From Fibrobacter sp. (GTDB lineage Bacteria; Krumholzibacteriota; Krumholzibacteriia; LZORAL124-64-63), in contig DYDD01000001.1 of the NCBI GenBank assembly GCA_020718045.1, positions 1 through 37,013 of the forward strand: DNA of 37,013 bases, written 5' to 3'. A program made the translations under genes and the position numbers. Under the pieces are notes generated by a model. That model was not told the DNA's origin and did not search any database. It saw only the letters and a list, made by a program, of their open reading frames with translations. Below are positions 24,029-32,786 of this stretch, one piece after another. Positions within the stretch are counted from its first letter, which is position 1. The number at the start of each line of letters is the position of its first letter.

Positions 24029-24082
24029 CACCGCCTCCATCAAGGAAGCCACCGGCAATTGATAATTAATTAACCGATTGTT

Positions 24083-24110
24083 AGTATAGGATGCGCGTCC
24101 TTAAATGCAA
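24083..24110 (-). promoter_or_regulatory. Candidate promoter of the fdhE-fdhA-fdhB-tup-mob operon
   Basis: On the minus strand TTGCAT (24110-24105), a 16-nt spacer and TATACT (24088-24083). The -10 is strong (five of six); the -35 is weak, which would fit activator-dependent use. Start would lie near 24076. Confidence 0.5.
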
Positions 24111-24177
24111 CTACATAATCATCATTCATCACCTAAGATAAAAAGGATTGGAATCAAGAATTGGCTGTCGATGTCGG

Positions 24178-24252
24178 GATTCGGTCGTGGACGTAGGCCG
24201 CTCGTCCTACCACCGTTCCTGAGGCAGGACCCTCGACCGATAGGCTCGAATC
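24178..24252. other. Possible three-way-junction structure, strand unknown
   Basis: GATT/AATC (24178-24181 with 24249-24252) and CGGTCG/CGACCG (24182-24187 with 24234-24239) form a closing helix with a 9-nt bulge. Two inner hairpins are TGG..TAGG with CCTA-CCA (24188-24197 with 24206-24212) and TCCTG-AGG-CAGGA (24217-24229). It could be a small RNA, a leader structure or DNA cruciform-type site. It does not lie in a leader predicted from the promoters I see. Confidence 0.35.
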
Positions 24253-24267
24253 ACGTCGTCGAATTCA

Positions 24268-24285
24268 TTGTGTATATTTTCACAA
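24268..24285. promoter_or_regulatory. CRP/FNR-superfamily-like palindrome upstream of the acetate symporter operon
   Basis: TTGTGTATATTTTCACAA has TGTGT-N6-TCACA spacing like the CRP consensus TGTGA-N6-TCACA (one mismatch) with symmetric T/A flanks. It lies 115 nt upstream of the DUF485 ATG and about 180 nt from the fdh promoter, so it could act on either side. Confidence 0.55.
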
Positions 24286-24399
24286 CATGCTAGTGTCGGC
24301 CGCGTTGCGTCCGGAGTCCTGCACAGGACACGGGCGGAACCAGTCAGTGCACAGTCGCCACGGTACACACTCCGACGCCTCACATCCCAGGAGGAAGCG

Positions 24400-24699
24400 A
24401 TGCTTCACGGCCCTGCCCGACACGCCGGCCCGGATCCCGCAAGCGGCTACAAGACCCGGCTCGGCGTGGTGATGTTCATCATCTACTGCGTCGTGTACAC
24501 CGGGTTCGTCATGTTGAACGTCCTGTCCGAGGGCCGGACGATGCAGGTGATCGTCTTCGGCGGCTTGAACCTCGCGGTGGTCTACGGCTTCGGTCTAATC
24601 GTCTTCGCTCTGGTCCTGGCACTCATCTACAATCGCCTGTGCACCCAGAAGGAACGCGAACTTTCAGGCTGCGACGGCGCAGAGGAGGTCGGCTCGTGA
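24400..24699 (+). CDS. DUF485 membrane protein (YjcH-like)
   Basis: A 99-residue inner-membrane protein with two hydrophobic helices (about residues 24-43 and 50-75). The core TRLGVVMFIIYCVVYTGFVMLNVL followed by a G-L-N-L-A-V-V-Y-G-F-G helix and a YNRLCTQKE end is the DUF485 pattern seen in E. coli YjcH, which is encoded next to acetate permease ActP. ATG 24400 has a perfect AGGAGG at 24389-24394. Its stop overlaps the symporter GTG (GTGA at 24696-24699). The molecular role is unknown; it is presumed to assist the symporter. Confidence 0.9.
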   Translation: MLHGPARHAGPDPASGYKTRLGVVMFIIYCVVYTGFVMLNVLSEGRTMQVIVFGGLNLAVVYGFGLIVFALVLALIYNRLCTQKERELSGCDGAEEVGS

Positions 24700-26570
24700 A
24701 TCTGCACGGCACTCCCCTGTCCATCATCATCTTCGCGCTGTTCGTCGCGGCGGTGCTGTTCCTGAGCTTCTTCTTCGCGCGCAAGGCGAAGTCGGCCGCC
24801 GGCTACTACGCCGCCGGCGGCCAGATCCACTGGGCGGTCAACGGGATCAGCTTCGCCGGCGACTACCTGTCGGCCGCGTCGTTCCTGGGCATCTGCGGCA
24901 TGATCGCCACCCTGGGCTACGACGGCTTCCTCTATTCCATCGGCTACCTGGCCGGCTGGGTCGTGGCGCTGTTCGTGGTGGCCGAGCCCATGAAGCGCAT
25001 GGGGAAGTTCACCTTCACCGACGCCCTGGACGCCAAGTTCGACAGCCGCGGCATCAAGCTGACCGCGGCCATCTCGACGCTGGTGGTGTCGATCTGCTAT
25101 CTCATCCCGCAGATGAACGGCGCCGGCTCGCTGGTGGAGCCGCTGCTCGGCCTCCCCCACTGGGTGGGCGTGATCCTGGTGGGCGCCATCGTGATCGTGA
25201 TCGTGTCGGCCGCCGGCATGACCTCCACGACGTACGTGCAGTTCCTCAAGGGCGGCCTGCTGCTGATCTTCTCCACCATCCTGGTGGGCTTCGTGCTCTC
25301 GCGCGGCCTGAGCACCGAGCCCGTGGGGCTCGACGACGGCGCTCCCGGCGGCGAGATGACCGTGCAGGCCACAGAGAGCCAGCTCCAGGAGCAGGGGTAC
25401 GCGCTGCTGCACACGACCGGCAGCCTGCTGAAGTACGACCGCGACGGAGCGACCACCTGGTGGAAGCGCGAGGCCGACGGCACGCTCTGGCGGGCGCAGT
25501 GGAGCAGCGGGGACCAGGTCAATGGCGTGGCGGGCGGCGTGCTGGAACCCGTCGGCCGCTTGCGGCAAATCGGTGGAATGAGTGCAGCGGAAGCCGCTGA
25601 CGGCACCGGCGCGGTGGGCCCGCTGGCCTTCCTGGCCCACCTGACGCACCCCGACACCCGCGTCGAGCAGTGGCAGAAGCAGGCCGTGACCGACGAGAAG
25701 GGCGCCAAGTACGCGGTCTACTCGCCGAAGACCGTCTCGGGCACCGACGAGATGAAGCCGGGCGTGAAGTTCAAGGTGCACACCACGACCGAGAAGCTCA
25801 ACTTCGTGTCGCTGATGATGGCCCTGTTCTTCGGGACCGCGGCGCTGCCGCACATCCTGATCCGCTACTATACCGTGCCGAGCCCGGCCTGCGCCCGCAA
25901 GTCGACGATCGTGGCCATCGCCTCGATCGGGTTCTTCTACGTCCTGACCCTGTTCCTGGGCCTCGGCGCGGCGGTCAACGGCACGGTGAACCCGGCCGAC
26001 AACAACATGTCGGCGCCGCTGCTGGCGATGTCGTTCGGCGGCGTGCTGTTCGCCGTCATCTCGGCCATCGCGTTCGCGACCGTGCTGGGCACCGTCGCCG
26101 GCCTGATCGTGGCCGCCTCGGGCGCGGTGGCCCACGACCTGATGGATCGCTTCGGCCGCATGGAGCTGACCGACCGCCAGAAGGTGCGCGCCGGCAAGAT
26201 CGCGGCCTTCGCCGTGGGCATCGTGGCGATCGTGCTGGGCATCGTCTTCCGCGGGGTCAACGTGAGCTTCCTGGTCGGCTGGGCCTTCGCCGTGGCGGCG
26301 TCGGCCAACCTGCCGGCCATCCTGATGCTCCTGTTCTGGAAGCGCACCACCGCGGCCGGCATCGTGGCCTCGATCATCGTGGGCATCGTTTCCTCGCTCG
26401 GCATCATCCTGACCGGGCCGGAGATGTTCGCGGGCCCGTACGGGCTGACCGCCGAACAGGCCTGGCACCCCCTGGGGCAGCCGGGGATCATCTCGATCCC
26501 GCTGAGCTTCCTGGCGCTGATCGTGGTGTCGCTGGTGACGAAGAACCGGCGGGTCGCCGAAGCGGCTTGA
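24696..26570 (+). CDS. actP: Sodium:solute symporter, ActP-like (acetate/monocarboxylate)
   Basis: A 624-residue inner-membrane symporter of the SSS family. Family marks are YYAAGGQIHWAVNGISFAGDYLSAASFLG (the Na-binding region), FTFTDALDAKFDSRGIKL, ICYLIPQMNGAGSLVEPLLG and GTAALPHILIRYYTVPS. The GTG start follows GAGGAGG at 24682-24688. It is about 75 residues longer than E. coli ActP: a hydrophilic insertion of about 150 residues (roughly 205-365, from STEP to TEKLNF) lies between transmembrane segments before the GTAALPH motif. The insertion includes a Trp-rich stretch and reads as soluble domain or long loop. Acetate is the likely substrate given the DUF485 partner, but pyruvate, propionate or lactate are possible. 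Confidence 0.88.
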   Translation: MNLHGTPLSIIIFALFVAAVLFLSFFFARKAKSAAGYYAAGGQIHWAVNGISFAGDYLSAASFLGICGMIATLGYDGFLYSIGYLAGWVVALFVVAEPMKRMGKFTFTDALDAKFDSRGIKLTAAISTLVVSICYLIPQMNGAGSLVEPLLGLPHWVGVILVGAIVIVIVSAAGMTSTTYVQFLKGGLLLIFSTILVGFVLSRGLSTEPVGLDDGAPGGEMTVQATESQLQEQGYALLHTTGSLLKYDRDGATTWWKREADGTLWRAQWSSGDQVNGVAGGVLEPVGRLRQIGGMSAAEAADGTGAVGPLAFLAHLTHPDTRVEQWQKQAVTDEKGAKYAVYSPKTVSGTDEMKPGVKFKVHTTTEKLNFVSLMMALFFGTAALPHILIRYYTVPSPACARKSTIVAIASIGFFYVLTLFLGLGAAVNGTVNPADNNMSAPLLAMSFGGVLFAVISAIAFATVLGTVAGLIVAASGAVAHDLMDRFGRMELTDRQKVRAGKIAAFAVGIVAIVLGIVFRGVNVSFLVGWAFAVAASANLPAILMLLFWKRTTAAGIVASIIVGIVSSLGIILTGPEMFAGPYGLTAEQAWHPLGQPGIISIPLSFLALIVVSLVTKNRRVAEAA

Positions 26571-26615
26571 CATGCCGGCCGGTGCAATCGGTCATCCTCA
26601 CGAAGAAGGGAGTGC

Positions 26616-27677
26616 ATGATGACCAGGTCCAATACTCTCCTGCGCGTGACGCTGCTGCTGCTGGCGGTGGCGGCGGCACCCGCGACTGCCGGCCCCCGTT
26701 GGGACTACGAAGAGGGCGCCTCGCTCCAGTTCGCGATGCTGGGGCAGTTCCACGCCGCCATGGCGGAGGGGGCTGCGGACGATCACGACCTGTACCTGCG
26801 CCGGGGTCGCCTCATCTTCTCGGGACAGATCGCCGACGGTGTGAAGTTCTTCGCCGAAACCGACAACGACAACGCCGGGCGCAGCGGCACGACCGGCGTG
26901 GCCTCCGATCTGCAGGACCTCTTCGTCGACCTGCGCCTCGGCGGCGACCACTGGCTGGAAGCCGGGTTGATCCTGCTGCCGCTGTCCTTCGAGAACACGT
27001 CTTCGGCCGCCACCCTGCTGGGCCTGGACTACAACGTCGAGGTGATCAAGCTTACCAACTCCTTCGTCTGGCGGGACCAGGGGCTGATGTTGCACGGTCT
27101 TTTCGGCAAGCAGATGGCCTACCGGGCGGGCGTCTTCGACGGGTACGAGGACGGCTCCGGGAAGAATCCCGAGGCCGCGCCCCGCTTCACCGGCCACCTG
27201 GAGTATGCGGCTGTGGGGGCCGCGCCGACCGCCTGGTTCCATGGTCAGGAGCGCCTGGGCGCCGACTCCTACCTGCTGCTGGGCACGGGGATCGACTACC
27301 AGGAGCGGGCCAGCCGCGTCGGCTTCGTGTCCGGGTCGTCTCCGGGGTGGATGATCAATAGCCGGGCCTTCGTGGTCGACATGCAGGCCGGATTCGTGCT
27401 GGAGGAGATGTTCGGGACGCTCAACGCCGGCTGGTACGACTGGGACAACGTCAATTTCGCGGGCAGTACCTGGTTCGCCGAGGCGGGCCTTCGCCGCGAT
27501 CGCGTGCAGCTGACGGGCAAGCTCGCCGTGAGCGACAACGACAGCGGCGTCACGATCCAGAACCTGACGGCGGGCCTACACTACTTCCGGGTGAAGCACA
27601 AGCTCCGCTACGGTCTGGAGTTCAGCACCGGGGACAGCCCGAACCAGCTGTTGGCGGGCCTGCAGTTCCTGCTCTGA
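26616..27677 (+). CDS. Outer-membrane porin, phosphate-selective porin O/P-like
   Basis: A 353-residue predicted beta-barrel. It has a signal peptide (cleavage near PATAG, residues 22-26), then YLRRGRLIFSGQIADGVKFFAETDNDN, the arrangement seen near the N terminus of OprO/OprP-type porins, and alternating amphipathic strands up to a C-terminal strand ending in LQFLL. AAGGGA precedes the start; ATG 26619 is an alternative. It follows the symporter by 45 nt, so it may provide outer-membrane entry for the same substrate. Assignment to the family is by pattern; ligand is unknown. Confidence 0.75.
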   Translation: MMTRSNTLLRVTLLLLAVAAAPATAGPRWDYEEGASLQFAMLGQFHAAMAEGAADDHDLYLRRGRLIFSGQIADGVKFFAETDNDNAGRSGTTGVASDLQDLFVDLRLGGDHWLEAGLILLPLSFENTSSAATLLGLDYNVEVIKLTNSFVWRDQGLMLHGLFGKQMAYRAGVFDGYEDGSGKNPEAAPRFTGHLEYAAVGAAPTAWFHGQERLGADSYLLLGTGIDYQERASRVGFVSGSSPGWMINSRAFVVDMQAGFVLEEMFGTLNAGWYDWDNVNFAGSTWFAEAGLRRDRVQLTGKLAVSDNDSGVTIQNLTAGLHYFRVKHKLRYGLEFSTGDSPNQLLAGLQFLL

Positions 27678-27688
27678 TCAGGAAAGCG

Positions 27689-29791
27689 GTGACAGACGGT
27701 GATTATGGGGGGCAGGTCACAGCGATGAAGCGTCTGACGCTACGCACGGGCCTGCCAGCCCTCTTGGCCGTCGGCCTCTTCTCCGGCGTGGTCTTCTTCC
27801 ACTTCCTGCCCACCCTGGGCCGCGCGGTGATGGACCAGAAGCGCCTCATGATCCGCGAGCTGACCGAATCGTCGTGGAACATCCTGGCCCGCTACGAGGC
27901 CGAGGAGCGCGATGGCCGCCTCTCGCGCGAGCAGGCCCAGGCCGCCGCCATCCTGCAGGTCCGCAGCCTCCACTACGGCCAGGAGGGCAAGGACTACTTC
28001 TGGATCAACGACCTGCAGCCGCGGATGATCGTCCACCCCTACCGCCCCGACCTCGAGGGCGGCGACCTGTCCGCCTTCGCCGACCCGCACGGCAAGCTGA
28101 TCTTCGTCGCGATGGCCGACGTCGTGCGGCGCGAGGGCGCCGGCTACGTCGACTACATGTGGCAGTGGAAGGATGACCCCGCGCGCATCGTGCCCAAGCT
28201 GTCCTACGTCAAGGGCTTCGCGCCCTGGGGCTGGATCATCGGCACCGGCGTCTACACCGACGACGTCGACCGCGAGGTGGCGGCGGTGGCCGGGCGGCTG
28301 CAGGCGGCGGCCCTGCTGATCCTCGCCGCGGTGACGCTGCTGCTGGTCTTCCTGCTGCGTACCAGCTTCCAGGCGGAGCGCGGCCGCTTGCTCACGGCCG
28401 CCGCCCTGAAGACCTCCGAGGAGAAGTACCGCTCGCTGGTTGAGTCGGCCGGCGAGTCGATCTTCATGTCCGTGGGCGACGAGGGGCTCTTCGCCAACGC
28501 GAGCATGCTGAAGCTGGCGGGCTACGACCGCGAGGAGTTCGCGCGCCTGGACGCCGGGAAGCTGGTGCTGCCGACGGCCGCCGAGCTGGAGAGCGGGCGC
28601 CGGCACTGGCGGGCGGTGGCCGACGGGGACCGCGCGCCCCTGCGCTACGAGGCCGAACTGGTCACGCGCGACGGCGGCGGCGTGCGGGTCATGCTGTCGC
28701 TGTCGCGCGTGGTGCTGCAGGGCCGGCCCGGGTGCATGGCCGTGGCCACCCGCCTGGAGCAGCCGCACGAGCTCGATCTGCAGGCGGCGCGAAGCAGCGA
28801 CGACCTGGCGGCGGCGAACCGGCGCCTGGCGACCATGGCCGGCCTCATGATGAACCACGGGGCCGACGCCCTGCAGGTCAGCCGCATGCTGTCGCAGAAC
28901 GCGGACACGGCCGTGCGCAAGGGCGTGGAGCTGGCGATCGCCGAGCTGGGGCCGCCGCCGTCGGACTTCGACGTCATGCTCATGGGGAGCCTCGGGCGCG
29001 CCGAGGTGAGCCTGCTGGCGGACCAGGATCACGCCATCATCTACCCGGACCTGGAGGCCGGCGCGGAGGCTGCGGCGCGCGACTATTTCCTGCGCCTGGG
29101 CGTGCGGCTCTCCGCGATCCTGGACGCCGCGGGCTACCCCTACTGCAGGGGCGGCATCATGTCCGGAGAGCCCCGCTGCTGCCAGCCGCTTTCGGGCTGG
29201 CGGCAGACGTTCGCCGCCTGGATCCACACCCTGGAGGCCGACGACCTGCTGCAGGCGAAGATCTTCTTCGATTTCCGCGGCGCCCTCGCGCAGGACGGGC
29301 TCGTGACCGAGCTGCGTGCGAGCCTGGCGACCGAGATCGCGAGCGAACCCCGCTTCCTGCACCTGCTCGCGCGCAGCGTGCTGCAGTACGAGCCGCCGCT
29401 CAACGCGTTCGGCGGCTTCGCGCTGGAGAAGGGCGAGGCGGACCGCGCCACCTTCGACGTCAAGGGCGTCATGGCGCAGATCGTCGACTACGTGCGGTTG
29501 CGCGCCCTGCAGCACGGGGTCGCCGCCACCGCCACGGCGGACCGGCTGGCCGCCCTCGCGTCGGCGGGCAAGATGCGCGCCGAGACCGCCGTCGAACTCG
29601 CCGAATCCTACCGCTTCCTGATGGACCTGCGGCTGCAGCACCAGTCCCGGCGGATCCTCGAACGCCTCGAACCCGACAACCGGCTCGAACCGGACGCGCT
29701 CGACCCGGCGACGCGCCGGACGCTGAAGTCCGTGTTCGCCCACATCAAGGCGCTGCAGACCTTGCTGGACCACGAGTTCCGGGGGGGCTGA
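27689..29791 (+). CDS. Membrane sensor nucleotidyltransferase: Cache - PAS - DUF294
   Basis: A 700-residue fusion. After an N-terminal helix (about residues 16-38) comes a periplasmic single-Cache (sCache_2) domain to about residue 196, with KDYFWINDLQPRMIVHP, AGYVDYMWQWKDDP and WGWIIGTGVYTDDVD. A second helix (about 204-228) leads to a PAS domain (EEKYRSLVESAGESIFM, about 245-357). The C-terminal half is a DUF294 nucleotidyltransferase: GSLGRAEVSLLADQD (G433, S434, D445, D447), CRGGIMSGEPRCC, KIFFDFRGALAQD and the substrate-binding-like part (LLARSVLQYEPPLNAFGGF to MDLRLQHQSRR). In the DUF294 proteins I know, the sensory part is cNMP-binding and CBS domains in the cytoplasm; here it is a transmembrane small-molecule sensor. 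GTG 27689 has AGGA upstream; ATG 27725 is an alternative. Confidence 0.88.
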   Translation: MTDGDYGGQVTAMKRLTLRTGLPALLAVGLFSGVVFFHFLPTLGRAVMDQKRLMIRELTESSWNILARYEAEERDGRLSREQAQAAAILQVRSLHYGQEGKDYFWINDLQPRMIVHPYRPDLEGGDLSAFADPHGKLIFVAMADVVRREGAGYVDYMWQWKDDPARIVPKLSYVKGFAPWGWIIGTGVYTDDVDREVAAVAGRLQAAALLILAAVTLLLVFLLRTSFQAERGRLLTAAALKTSEEKYRSLVESAGESIFMSVGDEGLFANASMLKLAGYDREEFARLDAGKLVLPTAAELESGRRHWRAVADGDRAPLRYEAELVTRDGGGVRVMLSLSRVVLQGRPGCMAVATRLEQPHELDLQAARSSDDLAAANRRLATMAGLMMNHGADALQVSRMLSQNADTAVRKGVELAIAELGPPPSDFDVMLMGSLGRAEVSLLADQDHAIIYPDLEAGAEAAARDYFLRLGVRLSAILDAAGYPYCRGGIMSGEPRCCQPLSGWRQTFAAWIHTLEADDLLQAKIFFDFRGALAQDGLVTELRASLATEIASEPRFLHLLARSVLQYEPPLNAFGGFALEKGEADRATFDVKGVMAQIVDYVRLRALQHGVAATATADRLAALASAGKMRAETAVELAESYRFLMDLRLQHQSRRILERLEPDNRLEPDALDPATRRTLKSVFAHIKALQTLLDHEFRGG

Positions 29792-29796
29792 GCGCG

Positions 29797-30534
29797 ATGG
29801 CGACCGGCGACGGCTCGATCCTGCTGCTCAGCGACGTCCACGCGCATTACGGGGTCGTCGACGCGCAGGCGGCCCACGCCCGGGAGACGCGCGGCCGTCC
29901 CGTCGAGCGGGTGCTGGTGCTGGGGGACTTCGGCCTGTTCGGCGCCGAACTGCACCGCCACTTCCGACGCGGCGGTCGCCGGTTCGCGCACCCCACGGCC
30001 TTCATCGAGGGCAACCACGAGGACTTCGCGTCGTTCGAGCGGCTGGTGCGCGACTACGCGGACGTCGTCACCCACCTGCCCCGCGCCTCCCGGTTGAGCC
30101 TGGGCGACTGGAACTGCCTGTGCGTCGGCGGCGCGCGCTACATGGATGCCTGGTCGACCCCGTGCGGCAGCGAGATCCGCGAGCGGGACATCGACGCCTG
30201 CCTGGCGCACGCTCCCGGCAGCATCGACCTGGTGATCAGCCACGACTGCCCCACGGGCATCGGGGTGACCAGCGAGGTCGCGCTCGCCCATCTGGGCCCG
30301 CCCGGCGTGGCCGGCCTGGCGCGCGTGGCGGCGCACCTGCGGCCGCGCTGGTGGGTCTTCGGGCACCACCACCGCTGGCATGAGAGCGAGCACGACGGGA
30401 TCCGCTACCTGGGGTTGCCCCAGAGCTGGCAGGGCTACGCGCTGCTGGAGCCGGGGGGCGAGGTGCGGCGCGTGGAGCACGAGATCAAGCTGCCGGGCCG
30501 GCGCGGGTGGCGTCGGCTGATCGGCTTGAGGTAG
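29797..30534 (+). CDS. Calcineurin-like metallophosphoesterase
   Basis: A 245-residue cytoplasmic dinuclear-metal phosphoesterase. All five family motifs are visible: SDVHAHYG (D13, H15), LGDFGLF (D44), EGNHED (N73, H74), SHDCPTG and FGHHH. The ATG lies 5 nt after the sensor nucleotidyltransferase stop, so the two are co-transcribed and probably co-translated. No helix or signal is seen. Substrate is unknown. Because the upstream protein is a predicted nucleotidyltransferase, a phosphodiesterase that reverses its reaction or degrades its product is an attractive but untested idea. Confidence 0.85.
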   Translation: MATGDGSILLLSDVHAHYGVVDAQAAHARETRGRPVERVLVLGDFGLFGAELHRHFRRGGRRFAHPTAFIEGNHEDFASFERLVRDYADVVTHLPRASRLSLGDWNCLCVGGARYMDAWSTPCGSEIRERDIDACLAHAPGSIDLVISHDCPTGIGVTSEVALAHLGPPGVAGLARVAAHLRPRWWVFGHHHRWHESEHDGIRYLGLPQSWQGYALLEPGGEVRRVEHEIKLPGRRGWRRLIGLR

Positions 30535-30550
30535 TTTCCTCCGCGACGGC

Positions 30551-31420
30551 TCACTCCACCGCCTCGATCAGAGCCTGGAAGTACGCCGGCATCTCGTGCC
30601 GCGGGTACCACGCCAGCGCGACCTCCCGATCCAGATGACGCCCCGGGCAGAGGTCGATCAATCGACCCTCGGCCAGCCACGGCGCGGCGACATCGGCCGA
30701 CAGGACCGAGTAGCCGAGACCCGCGGCCACCAGGGAGGCCAGGGCGTCCGGGTTGTTGACCAGGTGGCGGCGGCGGCGGCGGACGTCCGCCAGAAGCCCG
30801 TGCCCGCGCAGGAAGGAGAAGGTGGCGTCGTCGGAGGCGTCGAAGTCGATGATGCGCTCGTCGCTGACGATGGCGGGCAGCTCCCTCCCCGACCAGTCGG
30901 CGGGGCCGACCAGCAGCAGGCGATCGGGTTGCAGGCGTTTGGCGTCCAGCTCGTTCACCACGTCGTCGCGCGCCAGCACCGCCAGCTGGGCGACGCCGGT
31001 CTTCAGCTGGTTGAGCGCCGAATCCCGGTCGTCCAGGTGGAAGGTCAGCGCGAGACCGGGGAACTGCGGCAAGACGCCGGCGACGCCGGGGATCACCCGG
31101 CTGCGCATCAGGCTCGACGGACCGGTGATCGCGATGCGCACGTCGGCGACGTCGGCCCCGCGGCGGATCAGCGACAGTAGTTCGCCCTCCAGGTCCGTCG
31201 CGCGCTGGCCGTAGCGCAGCAGAGCCTCGCCTTCGGCGGTCGGGCGCATGCCCTTGCGCGAACGCACGAACAGGGTGCAGCCGAGATCGCGCTCCAGGCC
31301 GCGGACGCGCTGGGTGACGCCGGTCTGGCTCAGGCCGATCTCGCGGGCGGCGCCGTGCACGGTGCCGTGCCTCGCGACGGCCAGGAAGGCCGTCATGGCC
31401 GGATGCAGTAAACTCATCAT
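30551..31420 (-). CDS. LysR-family transcriptional regulator divergent from argG
   Basis: A 289-residue regulator. The N-terminal winged helix reads FLAVARHGTVHGAAREIG, LSQTGVTQRVRGLERDLG and LFVRSRKGMRPTAEGEALL, a clear LysR domain. Residues about 93-289 form the two-lobed substrate-binding domain starting VRIAITGPSSLMRSRVIPG. The Thr-Gly-Val-Thr-Gln-Arg recognition helix loosely recalls ArgP-like members, but I do not assign it as ArgP. ATG at 31420 or 31417; no strong ribosome site. It is transcribed away from argG with an 88-bp shared control region, so regulation of arginine genes and of itself is likely. Confidence 0.88.
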   Translation of the reverse strand: MMSLLHPAMTAFLAVARHGTVHGAAREIGLSQTGVTQRVRGLERDLGCTLFVRSRKGMRPTAEGEALLRYGQRATDLEGELLSLIRRGADVADVRIAITGPSSLMRSRVIPGVAGVLPQFPGLALTFHLDDRDSALNQLKTGVAQLAVLARDDVVNELDAKRLQPDRLLLVGPADWSGRELPAIVSDERIIDFDASDDATFSFLRGHGLLADVRRRRRHLVNNPDALASLVAAGLGYSVLSADVAAPWLAEGRLIDLCPGRHLDREVALAWYPRHEMPAYFQALIEAVE

Positions 31421-31423
31421 GAG

Positions 31424-31442
31424 TCATCAATAACTGATATCA
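31424..31442. promoter_or_regulatory. Candidate LysR operator between the regulator and argG
   Basis: The AT-rich gap holds ATCA-ATAAC-TGAT (31426-31438) and the overlapping palindrome TGATATCA (31435-31442). Such short interrupted dyads with T-N11-A spacing are usual LysR sites. A further dyad CTCAT-C-ATGAG covers the regulator's own start codon. No convincing -35/-10 pair for argG was found. Confidence 0.4.
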
Positions 31443-31508
31443 TTCAATTATTCAAATCAATTGTCGTGGCCTATCTTGCCTCCTCATCCGGCAGCGACAG
31501 GAGGCGTC

Positions 31509-32782
<1,274 letters not shown>

Positions 32783-32786
<4 letters not shown>

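Larger units (their letters stand above)
24029..24399. other. Divergent intergenic region between fdhE and the DUF485 gene
   Basis: A 371-bp AT-rich control region. It holds the candidate fdh promoter (24083-24110, minus), a three-hairpin segment (24178-24252) and a CRP-like palindrome (24268-24285). A 62-codon open frame at 24105-24293 lacks a ribosome site and crosses the hairpins, so I do not call it a gene. No clear -35/-10 pair for the plus-strand genes could be fixed; TATATT at 24273-24278 is a candidate -10 but overlaps the palindrome. Confidence 0.6.

Noticed and set aside
24178-24252. Molybdenum-cofactor riboswitch
   Set aside because: The context is tempting, but the conserved riboswitch core as I remember it is not visible and the element is not in a predicted leader of a cofactor gene.
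24105-24293. 62-codon open frame in the fdh/DUF485 control region
   Set aside because: No ribosome site, crosses hairpins and the CRP-like palindrome, and shows no coding-like composition.
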